Below are positions 55,546 through 64,000 of a stretch of DNA of 64,000 bases, in pieces. The DNA lies in contig JAJEKV010000004.1 in the NCBI GenBank assembly GCA_021234155.1, forward strand, positions 21,059,619 to 21,123,618, written 5' to 3'. Each line of letters opens with the position of its first letter. Within the stretch, counting starts at the first letter, position 1. Below the pieces are notes generated by a model. That model did not search any database. It saw only the letters and a program-made list of their open reading frames with translations, and was not told where the DNA came from. The DNA comes from Isoetes taiwanensis. Its lineage: Eukaryota > Streptophyta > Lycopodiopsida > Isoetales > Isoetaceae. The translations under genes were made by a program, and so were the position numbers.

Positions 55546-58419
55546 TCATGCTCCCAAAATGTAAGTTTTTAAGTTATCCCTAAGTTGCATAGCAGCTTCA
55601 TGAGCATTGGGTCTTCTTCCTGTAGGCGCCCTGAGGAACTCAACGTAATCATCATCAACAATTGGTGCTGAGATAGGATCCTCTTTTTCACCAACCTCAA
55701 TTAAGTAGTTGTGGAGAATGCAACAAGCATATATTACATTTGTTAAGTCTTCAACATGCCCACATTCTAGCTTTTTATAAAACAGTCTCCACTTAGTCTT
55801 AAATATATCAAATGTTCTCTCAGCACAAACCCTGCTGCTACATAGTAAGTAGTTAAAGGTTTTGAAATCATCTTGCAAGTGACGTCCAGGATAGAGAAGC
55901 ACTAGCCATGGCAGATCAAAGTATCCTGCATCTGCTATAATGTACTCATGAAATGTGAATCCTCCTCTTGTAACTCTTGGCCCATTGAAAAGCATTCCAT
56001 GAATTGCATTGTTATACAAAGGTGATTTACGAAGGATATTAATACCACTGCTTGTAAAGTAATTGAATAATCCTTGTCCTTGCAGAATGCTATATACAGA
56101 CTATACGAGGCTTGCTCCGGTCGTCTCACACTGTCGGGGGAGCCCGTTGTTAGTAGCATTGGGGTGCGCCAAGGCTGCCCTCTATCCCCGACGCTCTTCG
56201 GCTTGTACATTGACCAGCTAGAAGAATGGCTAGCTGAGCACGGGGGGGGAGGCGCTCAGTTGATGCACCACATAATCCGGCAACTCATATATGCTGATGA
56301 TGTTGGCCTCGCCGCGATATACCCCAGAGGACATGCAACGCCACCTGGATGCTTTGGACACTTTCTGCCAATTCACTGACATGAGAGTTAACTTGGCCAA
56401 GACAAGGGTGCTGCTGGTCCCATCATCTCGGCACCCACGTCTTCCCTCATTCACTTACCAGGGGCAGGTAGTGGAGGTGGCACAGTCTTATAAGTATTTG
56501 GGCATTGAGTTTTCTACTACCACACACTGGGATGCATCCATCAGGTTACGGGTCCTGCGCGGTCGGAAAGCCCCGTATGCAATGCAAAACAAATGATCAC
56601 AAGGCGTAGTCAGATGCATGGGGTCACGGGCACACTTGTCCGTGGCCTTGGTTGAACCGGTCCTCCTCTATGGGGCAGAAGTGTGGGGGCCAGTGATATC
56701 CCTCACCACTTGGAACGATCTAGAGCAGTACGTAAAGCTTTCTTAGCAGGGCACCGGGAGGAAATCCACGGTCCCATATCGAGATCTTGCTCCAAGAGAC
56801 AAAGGCTTCCTTCCATTCTGAGGGTCGCTACTGGAACGTCACATTATTTACTTCCAGAAGGTGGTGGCTATGGATGAAGCCCGGCTGCCCAACCTTGCTT
56901 TGGCAGTGGCGATGGGCCCGCAGCGACTCAAAGCATCTTTGGAAAGACAAGCAAGCCCGGTGGTTCTCGCTATGGAATGTGCAGCACACGATGATGTGGA
57001 CCGGTGCATACACCGGCGAATCTTATTTGCCTTGAAGCAGTACTTGGATGCTTGCTTCATGGCCAAGCTTTGGGATGCAGAGGCCCTGTCACATGTCAAG
57101 GTGGCAAATTATCGACAGCAGGTTAATCCCATGCTCACGAGGGGCCCACACCACTACCTGCGCACCCATCTACCCATGAAAAAGCGCAGGTGATTGCTTC
57201 CATTCAAGACAGTGCACACCACCTCCGCGATTGAGACAGGGAGATGGATTCGGGAGCCGCGTGAGGACAGAGTCCGCCGATGGCCGCCAACAGGCGCCAT
57301 TGAGGATGAAAGTCACGCCCTCCAGGCCTGTCCGGCGTACGAGCATATCCGGGCTCGGTATGCTCGGTTAGTTGTGCCCCATCAGGCCTTGCATGAGCTA
57401 CTGAGCACGGCCTCTGTAGGCTTGTTGGGATCGTACCTCCGGGAGGTAATGGATACGCGGACTCAGTTATGCCCCCCTGTCCGACATTAACCTCAGCTGT
57501 ACTTGTGATTATGTATATAACTGTGCAGTATGTCAGCATCCTTATTGCTACTAAGGTTTTTCCCCCGAAAACCCTTTGGAGCGGGGGTTTTTTAATCCTG
57601 GTAGTAATACGTCTGCTGCTCTCTCTCTTTGTACTTGGGTCCCATAGGCCAGTTGGTCTCCGTGGACGATAAAATCATATTCTATTCTATTCTATTCTTA
57701 TCATTGTAATCAATAGCACACGCATTTGCTGGAAGATCTAACTCGAAATGAGTAGCATTCCTTGGCCCGCAGCAGTTGGGAAATCCTCTCCACTCTTCGA
57801 ATCCATTCTTAACCTCATTCAAGTCCGCAGGCCAATGCAAGTAATGACTCATATGTCTGACAACTGCATCACTAAATTGTTTCACGTACTTGTGAATAGT
57901 TGCTGGTGCTAATCCTACTTGTTCAGACACACTCAAATAGCTATTTCCTGTTGCTATTCTAGATAGAGCGGCAGCTACCTTCAAACCCACTGGAACATTT
58001 CTTGTTGGGATGTTCCTTAATTCAGGATGTGGGATTGAAGTGAGGGAGGGAGCTAATATGGAGCGTAGATGCTCAAACTGCTCTAAATTTACATGGAAGG
58101 ACTCTTTGTACCTGTGAGGATCAATTCCATTGACCTCTGATGCAAAATGCCCCCACCAATGAATAGATTGTGGTCTGATATAGAAGACACCCTCTGTATA
58201 TCTGAAAATTCTATGAACCCAGGTCATTGCAACTGAGAGAAAGACCTGGTATTGAGCAGCAAGAACACTCCCACTACTTCCACCATCGAGGAGCAGCTGC
58301 ACAATTCTTGATCTACGCTCAAAATGAGCCCGCGCGAGCTGGAATAGAACAAGCATCATCTGCACTAGTTGGAAGAAGGCAGCACGGTTAAATCTCGCTG
58401 GATCTCTCGTTGGAGCCAT
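55546..58419 (-). pseudogene. PIF/Harbinger transposase split by a LINE
   Basis: The N-terminal 239 codons (58419-57703) contain FYIRPQSIHWWGHF, a homeodomain-like HTH (YLSVSEQVGLAPATIHKYVK) and GPRNATHFELDLP, where the first catalytic Asp (usually in xxDxTHF) is replaced. After the LINE, the frame resumes exactly (DKDYSITLQAV). There is then a small deletion, followed by ILRKSPLYN, then IADAGYFDLPWLVLLYPG (second Asp), then CAERTFDIFKTKWRLF (Glu) and VIYACCILHNYLIE. Without the LINE the product would be about 416 residues, normal for the family. The replaced Asp, deletion and LINE all inactivate it. Its 3' end overlaps the Myb/SANT gene by about 25 bp. Confidence 0.88.
56079..57702 (+). mobile_element. 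5'-truncated LINE
   Basis: It starts inside the RT domain: GVRQGCPLSPTLFGLYIDQL, then LIYADDVGLA (after which the frame shifts), VNLAKTRVLLVP and YKYLGIEF. The C-terminal part ends with a zinc-knuckle-like IEDESHALQACPAYEHIRAR. The 3' UTR ends in a TATTC-repeat tail and TTATC. Removal restores the transposase reading frame at the insertion point without loss or gain. A target duplication is minimal (possibly CTTGTC/CTTATC). The same 3' end occurs at 20655-20700. Confidence 0.88.
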
Positions 58420-58479
58420 ATCCTCGTTGGATCTCTCGTTGGTTACCGGCTAGAGGCACGAAAATGACAAAACCCTAAA

Positions 58480-58822
58480 ACTCTACAAGGGAAAAAATTG
58501 ACGTCCAACATGTGAACGCTCCAATTTTTTTGATGAAAACGTTAACGTTTTGGGGCCGCCGCAGACGTCACATGTGAGGCGTCTCTTAAGCCTAGGATTT
58601 TGCTTCGGAAGAGGTATGGAAGCAGACGTGCAAGCAAAAAATGTTGCCCTAAGAGGCGCCTCACATGTAAATTTTTAGGTATTCACATGTAGTTCATCTG
58701 AGACGGCCAGTTTGACGTGTGAGCCGTTCGTCTCCGAACTGCTGGAGCAGTTTACACCTGAGCGTCTCGAACAGCTTGACATCCGGCAAAAACTTGCCGG
58801 TGACATGTGAGGCGTCCCTAAC
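58480..58822 (-). repeat. right terminal region of the 9.8-kb Harbinger element
   Basis: Inverted relative to the left end: ACATGTGAGGCGTCCCTAAC at 58803-58822 and CGAACTGCTGGAGCAGTTTA at about 58735-58754. It contains further GGCGTC/GACGT and ACATGTGA repeats (58500, 58566, 58655, 58684), likely transposase binding sites. Confidence 0.75.
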
Positions 58823-59908
58823 TGTCAGGGGATGCCCTCCGTCTTTTACAGCAGAAGGAACTACCAAGCTCTTAAATGTTGCCATGCATCAGATCAACGC
58901 TTCAGATTCTGTTGTGGTTTAATTGCCTCCACCACAGTGGAATACCTTGGCAGAAGGTTTTGTTCCGTTCAATTGAAGGCAATTCATCAAAACTGCCAAA
59001 GTTCTATCTCTGCAAGTGGAATCTCGCCCTTAAGTCTCTTTCTGTAATTGAATTGCCACGTTGAAGCAAGATGCGCTTTGGGTGGTGCCTTGCAAAAACT
59101 AAGTTAATTTGGAATGTTCAACATACACTGGAGAACAAGTATCAATGTTGGAACTCCATGATCATGGAGCACACATGCTTTTGCCAAGCATTTAAGGTAC
59201 AAAGAGGTTACAAAAACTAATGGCTAGATATACCTTTAAATAATATGATGACATTTGCATTAAGAATATTATTAATATGTAGCTATTTCTTCCTCAAGAT
59301 ATATCAAATTCAGTTGTATGGAAAGACAAAAAGTTTGAATAGCTATACGGAAGTAGCAGAAGCCGTAGATACGACAGCCTTCTTGAAAAAGACTTGACAC
59401 TCAATAACTTTGCACTGATGGCACTACCAATTGTTATTTATTAGTGGATCTCATTAGCAAGTTACAAAATGAATGTAAAACAGTTTTCAAAACATGATTT
59501 TTCTCATCAGCCTATATTTTAAGAACTATATGTTACCTCTTGCGCATAAAAAATGTGATGTGTCCTCATTTGCTCGAAGCACAACATGACTAGTAGAGGA
59601 ATGGAACTCCGGATGCAACATTCTTGAAGACGGGACTTCTCTAAATTGCTTGTTCTTTGTTGTATTTCCTGCTTATTCACAATTACAATTTGTGACAATG
59701 GATTGCAAGAAATTCTAGGCTTGTTGCACTTTTGAGTTTGAGGGGCTTGTGGCAAATATTAGATACTTGTAACGCGTTACCAAAATTTGTATGGACCCGT
59801 TTGTAACGTATGAAAAACATTAATATTTGGCACACGTTGTAGCATGTGACAAACATTAAAATTTGTAATGTGTTGGGAAACTTGTATCCCAAAGTGCATG
59901 ACCAAAAA
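58823..59908. other. no recognisable gene
   Basis: A short open stretch at 58832-59064 has no known motif. The rest is AT-rich and non-coding. Confidence 0.45.
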
Positions 59909-61575
59909 TCTATCTATCTATATATAGTAATAAAAGCAAAATGTAGTTTGTGCAGAGCATCTTGGCCGTCAATTTCTTTCCCACAACTTTCATTTTGGAC
60001 GTCAGATCATGACTATTCTTATTGTAACCTCTATGCATTGCGCAGGCCGTTTTGTTTTTGACATAATTTTCGATTCCTAATCGACCCCTTCTTAGGCGTT
60101 GCAAAGACTCGATTCCTAATCGATCCCTTGTCCCTCACACGGATTCTAGCGCCCAGAGGTAAAATGTTTTTGTCTTATTCTTCATTGATGTTTGCTTCAA
60201 AGCCGCAGGCAGACCTTTCAATCGGATGGGTTTCTTTCGGAAACAGGAGGAGTCGCAACATTTTTTTTCGCATGCAGGATTTGTTCTCCTTGGATTCATT
60301 TGGAGCCCTTCTTACGACATTCTGGAGCCCTTCTTACGAGATTTTGGAGCAGATATGGGAGCAAGCAAGTGAGGCAGGAGCAAGACGAATCTGGCTTCAA
60401 TCCACTTTTCATCGTTTTTATTTCTTCCAAATGTATGCCTCCCCAGATTTTTACCGCCTAGGTTTTTAGTGACCAGATAGCAACCTGGAGCTTCATGTAA
60501 TTCTTTTTTCCCTTTAGGTTGATTCTTGCAAGTTTATTGCCTTTGCCTCTGTTAACCATGCATTTTTACAGGCACGAAATAGAAGAAACACATTTTCTCT
60601 CAAAGCTGCAAAACGTTAAGAAGCAGGCAGCTAGGTCTGAGACAAGGTCATCAGTTGATTTTTCTTTCAAAATATGAAGTTCTTGGACATATATAAGCAG
60701 TGTGAGAATACTAAAAATCACACATAATATGGTTTCATTCTGTACATGAAATATAAGCCTTATCACATTCACTTGGTTGCAGCAGGAATAGGACTGGAAT
60801 CTCATACTTAAAGAAATACATGTTGCTTGAAAGATATCTTTTCTTCACGCTGCTTCTTTGGGATTGGGACAATACAATGTGGAAAGCTTACACGTTTGAG
60901 CAAATTCAGCATCATGGTTGCTTTTGAAGACATTGGGATTCAAAATGACATTTTGTGAAAGTAGTGTGCTGGGCTTTTCTTGCGCTTGATTTGGCCATGG
61001 TTATTAAACATATCTCTTTCATTGAAATTGACAGTCCACATGTGAAAGAGTGTTTAGGTTGTTTAAGAAGCCATTGTGATCCATTATTGCAGACGGTTGT
61101 GCAAAGAACGATTGATTGTGCATGCGTTTCATTGCAACAGATGAAAAAACGAATCCATGGAATAGCTTTTTGTATGAATATTTAATATTTCAAGGCTTGA
61201 AGCAATGCCAAACTCTGCCCTTTAGTTTCTGGATTTTCCTTTCTCACTGACTCTGCTGCAGCCAGATTCAAGATTCATGTCGAAATTTTATACAGTCGGA
61301 TTCACGATTCAGGCTGAAATATTCTGTCTATGGCCGTCGGAAGAAGCCCTATGCCATGGTTTACTGTTTAATCTGTAACTTAGTTCTGTCTATGGGAAGA
61401 AGAATGGTCGGTCGCTGCATTTTCACGGCTGCATTTTCAATCTGAACCCTCACATCTTCTACAAATATGCAGTAGAAGGTCTAGATGGATTCTGGACAGA
61501 CAGAGCATCTGAATTTTACTGGGAAACTACATGGAATGGAAAAGTGCACAATGAGAACAATGAAAAGTGCACAAT

Positions 61576-62006
61576 GACACTGGTCCTCTTTTAAATAATG
61601 CTGCAGTGGTTGTATTTGAAGGGGTAAGTTTGTCAAAGAGAATATAAGATTGTATTTTTAGCTGAATATATTCATAGGTCTCATTTTTTTTCTTTATAGT
61701 AGCCATTCTTGTTCTTTGCTAATGGCGTATGATGTGGATGTTCAGGTCCCCACCTATCCAGATGCGGTCCTTTTTGGGAAATTGTTGATAAATATAATGT
61801 GTCCATTTTCTATACAGCGCCAACTGCAATACGGTCCCTTATGCGCTTTGGAGATGAGGTAATTTTGTGGCATCACAAGTAAACCCTTTTGTCTTGTCTT
61901 ATTCATTGTGGTAAGGATTGGTATGGCAGCCGGTAAAACGTCATTCGCGCAAATCCTTGTATGTATTAGGAACAGTTGGAGAGCCCATAAATCTAAGTGC
62001 ATGGAG
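61576..62006 (+). pseudogene. captured acetyl-CoA synthetase exons
   Basis: Three exon-like segments with intact splice sites. The first ends at 61623 (GPLLNNAAVVVFEG, donor GTAAGT). The second is 61746-61858 (PTYPDA, then after a missing base [20 protein letters not shown] and RSLMRFGDE, donor GTAATT). The third is 61930-62006 (VKRHSRKSLYVLGTVGEPIN, donor GTACAC). The order and sequence match the central adenylate-forming domain of acetyl-CoA synthetase, which makes acetyl-CoA from acetate, ATP and CoA. It is only a small part of the about 650-residue enzyme, so it is non-functional. Retained introns show capture from genomic DNA rather than mRNA. Confidence 0.85.
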
Positions 62007-62683
62007 GTACACACAACCCAATGAAACTAGCTATTGTTGGAATACTGGCCCTTGATTCTTAATTTCTTGTCTGTGATTATTGAGTCAGATGTGTGCTTGC
62101 ATACTGTTGTTCTATTGATTGCAAGAAGCAACTAAGATCACCTTATCTTTGTAGAAGAATCTATGTTGCTTAGTTTAAGTAGGGTGCATAGTAACTTGGG
62201 GAAAGTAAATCATTTTGTATATGGCCTTTGCTTAAAATATCTTACTGCTTAATGTCCATAATAGATTTCTTTTCCACATTTTAATGACCAATGCTAGAAG
62301 GAACAATTCAGGTTGCATGTTTTCACTATGAAAAGGATGCACAAGACCACTATGAAGACACCAGAATTTTATTGTCTAGCAAGTTGTGAACTCGCAAGTT
62401 GCATCAGTAGGTTCATTTCTTTTAACTGCAATATTATTGCATTTTGTGGACGAACCATTTGGCACAAAGGGCGCAGCAATGTCAAGTCACAGCTCCTACT
62501 AAATTGAGAAGAAATTACACAACGATTTGTTCAAATTATTCTCTTATCAAATATATCATGTCTTTGTATCTCTTTTAGATATTGAAACACCTCAATTGTG
62601 TACTTTGTTTAACTTGGTTTCAGGCATTCTACGACATGTAGTTTCCAGCATACAATCACATTTGCTATAGATGTGAGCATTTT

Positions 62684-62815
62684 TGTAAGGCTATTTGCTA
62701 CAGACATGAGCATTTTTGTAAGGCTCCGAGGTCACATTGTACAGAAAACGAAAATAAATATGAGCATTTTTGTAAGGCTCCGAGGTCACATTGTACAGAA
62801 AACGAAAATAAATAA
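62684..62815. repeat. tandem duplication of a 54-bp unit
   Basis: ATGAGCATTTTTGTAAGGCT, then CCGAGGTCACATTGTACAG and AAAACGAAAATAAAT occur twice in tandem at about 62708-62815. A partial, older copy (GTGAGCATTTTTGTAAGGCT) lies at about 62671. Confidence 0.9.
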
Positions 62816-63674
62816 TTGATTTTATGGCCTTTCAAATATCCATATATCCTAAATAAATAGTTGACTTTATTTCCTTGTAAATATCCAAATATATGCTAGA
62901 GCTTATGCATGTCCAAACCTTATCGAAATATGCATTTATGCATGTATAGATAAGATATTTCATGCCATATTTTTGCTCTATTCCAACTAATGGCATTTTT
63001 TTTCATGCGATATTTATTTGTCACTTATTTTATGGCATTTGTAAACTATTTCGTTCAATGAGCCATCTATTGTATGCTATTTTGTTCAACGAGCTCGGCA
63101 GTAGGCAGATAACATCGCAGCTTGCATGAAATGAAGTAGGAGGGTCGTGTGTGTATAATTTGAATTTCATGTGTATAGATGCATGGCCCAGAGGTCGAAA
63201 AGTGTGTAGCAAATTGATTCGAATTTTTCATGGTCCTAGAATCATTGTGTGGCACTATTATATGTTCATCACACAACATTCTAGCATATAATCTTGGTAG
63301 AGTAACATGTTCATTTTATTGAGAACGACATACATCAACTACAATTGTTATACACAACTATGCCATGTCGTTGTGGTTGATCTCTACTGGGGTCATTTGC
63401 TAATATGTATTTTGTTTTGACATTGTTTAGGGAATTCAAGATTATGCCTCCAGAAACCACCTTAGAATACCATAACGTAAAATTTCAGTTTCTCATGTTA
63501 GTCACTTGGCAACTATCAGGGGCATGCCAGACATGTACTATATAGATACTTTCGCATGCAACCAATGGGCTACTCATATGTTATTAATATGGATGTTGAG
63601 CTGGAACACTTTCACATGTAACCAACGTTCTCAATCGTATCTTTATTAACTTCTGATTTTAATTCTGACAAAAA

Positions 63675-63702
63675 GCCCAGCAACGCTGGGCACTTTTTCT
63701 AG
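63675..63702 (+). other. Helitron 3' terminal hairpin and CTAG
   Basis: A perfect stem GCCCAGC/GCTGGGC with AAC loop, 7-nt spacer, then CTAG. It marks the precise 3' boundary of the Helitron. Confidence 0.9.
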
Positions 63703-63703
63703 T

Positions 63704-63830
63704 AATATTATAATTTCCACTAGTAGCAGATGCTTGGGCAAACTTAGGTAGTCCAACAATATTTTAGTCCAACAATATATATTTCTTTGTTCAAATTCAG
63801 ATTACCTGCAAACCAAAACATCTTATATTA
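63704..63830 (+). repeat. dispersed copy of part of the left-flank segment
   Basis: It matches about 21571-21690 (and 35588-35707), sharing AATATTATAATTTCC, GCTTGGGCAAACTTAGGTAG and TCCAACAATATTTTAGTCC. It shows that the duplicated flank contains a dispersed repeat family. Confidence 0.85.
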
Positions 63831-63864
63831 TAATGTTATTGTGTAAGTGTTGGACCCAGCCCTA

Positions 63865-64000
63865 ATTTGGACGGCCCAGATTTGATCAAGCCAACGGTGC
63901 AGATGATGCCACGTTAAAAGCCCTTTTTAGCTCAAAAAAGGCCCTAATTTGAACGGTCCGGATTGATCTACCCAACGGTGCAGATGATGCCATGTTAAAC
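63865..64000. repeat. direct repeat at the window end
   Basis: Two copies (about 63869-63919 and 63948-64000) share CCAACGGTGCAGATGATGCC and the preceding GGCCCTAATTTGAACGG-type sequence, separated by a Lys/Phe-like A/T stretch. Probably part of another repeat continuing beyond the window. Confidence 0.75.

Larger units (their letters stand above)
49279..55570 (+). pseudogene. Myb/SANT partner gene of the Harbinger element
   Basis: Exons: 49279-49299 (MENEIAD, donor GTGAGT); 49411-49670 with the first part of a SANT/trihelix domain (RGTQWSLNEMIILSDARK, WENVA); then a 3.6-kb intron; 53303-53487 (RSADQCHSKWDNMRKEYSKI, GRDSYWNL); about 54900-55011 (LYDHVDSWMKSR, with a stop at 54958); and about 55101-55570. 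The last exon has a Pro/Gln-rich repeat region (PTRQTLPRQPP) and, after a frameshift near 55370, a coiled coil (EDNIQRREESIHRRDMIEKM). The partner protein binds the transposase and element ends. Stop and frameshift suggest decay. The large intron holds the TTL pseudogene in reverse. Confidence 0.75.
49035..58822. mobile_element. 9.8-kb PIF/Harbinger element with nested insertions
   Basis: The ends are inverted: GTTAGGGACGCTTTACATGT on the left (49035-49054) and ACATGTGAGGCGTCCCTAAC on the right (58803-58822), 18 of 20 matching. Further in, both ends share CTGCTCCAGCAGTTCG. It carries the two genes expected of the class, convergent and nearly overlapping at their 3' ends: a Myb/SANT gene (plus) and a DDE_4 transposase (minus). 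Nested inside are an antisense TTL pseudogene (in an intron) and a LINE (in the transposase). If GTTA is not part of the TIR, the TTA/TAA next to GGGACGC would be the usual 3-bp target. Confidence 0.8.
59909..63702 (+). mobile_element. non-autonomous Helitron
   Basis: The 5' end is TCTATCTATCTATATATAGT following an A (59908). The 3' end has a perfect 7-bp hairpin GCCCAGC-AAC-GCTGGGC (63675-63691), then ACTTTTT and CTAG (63699-63702) followed by T. TC start, hairpin about 7 nt before CTAG, and insertion between A and T are the defining features of Helitrons. No Rep/helicase ORF is present, so it depends on an autonomous element. It contains captured acetyl-CoA synthetase exons at 61576-62006. 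Confidence 0.85.

Overview
The window is eukaryotic nuclear DNA, almost certainly from a land plant with a large repeat-rich genome. The plant assignment rests on: a plant chromovirus-type Ty3/gypsy element with a C-terminal chromodomain, PIF/Harbinger elements with a separate Myb/SANT partner gene, a MULE transposase with introns, a tRNA-derived SINE, a Helitron, L1-type LINE fragments with RT zinc-binding domains, and exons resembling plant SCYL2, acetyl-CoA synthetase and TTL (TPR-thioredoxin-like) genes. I cannot name the species. There are no bacterial features.

Layout. 1-2.7 kb: a tandem duplication and one orphan SCYL2-like exon. 2.7-8.7 kb: two tandem PIF/Harbinger copies. The first is an internal-deletion derivative and the second has a broken transposase, split by a SINE, facing a Myb/SANT gene. 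8.8-13.1 kb: a broken intron-containing MULE between palindrome clusters. 14.5-19.5 kb: one intact Ser/Thr kinase gene (17822-18829) and a truncated upstream copy; further broken copies lie at 43.2 and 46.1 kb. 21.3-39.7 kb: a nested block in which an L1-type LINE was split by a Ty3/gypsy chromovirus. 39.7-49 kb: LINE debris, two exons of an unrecognised gene, kinase fragments and a 2.2-kb TIR element. 49.0-58.8 kb: a complete-ended PIF/Harbinger element carrying an antisense TTL pseudogene in an intron and a LINE inside its transposase. 59.9-63.7 kb: a Helitron with three captured acetyl-CoA synthetase exons.

The most unusual part is 31.2-35.2 kb. Upstream of the chromovirus gag, on the same strand, lie two extra genes. 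One (33473-34752) is a histone H3-like gene. It starts with an H3-type tail (ARTK, then ARK) and ends with an 89-residue H3 histone fold that aligns to canonical H3 without gaps, separated by a long charged linker and now frameshifted. The other (31226-32764) encodes an unrecognised protein. Each has its own TATAAATA box and, upstream of it, a pair of 67-bp near-perfect palindromes (four copies, all exactly 67 bp). A retroelement carrying a histone H3-like gene under a palindrome-marked promoter is the best candidate here for an undescribed system.

The element is interrupted at 35280 by a second copy of its own left flank and a solo-like LTR. This may be a real tandem duplication or joined haplotypes in the assembly. 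Nearly every coding region except the kinase carries stops or frameshifts. Some may be sequencing error, because the second LTR copy shows clustered CG-to-CTG/CAG differences typical of long-read miscalls.
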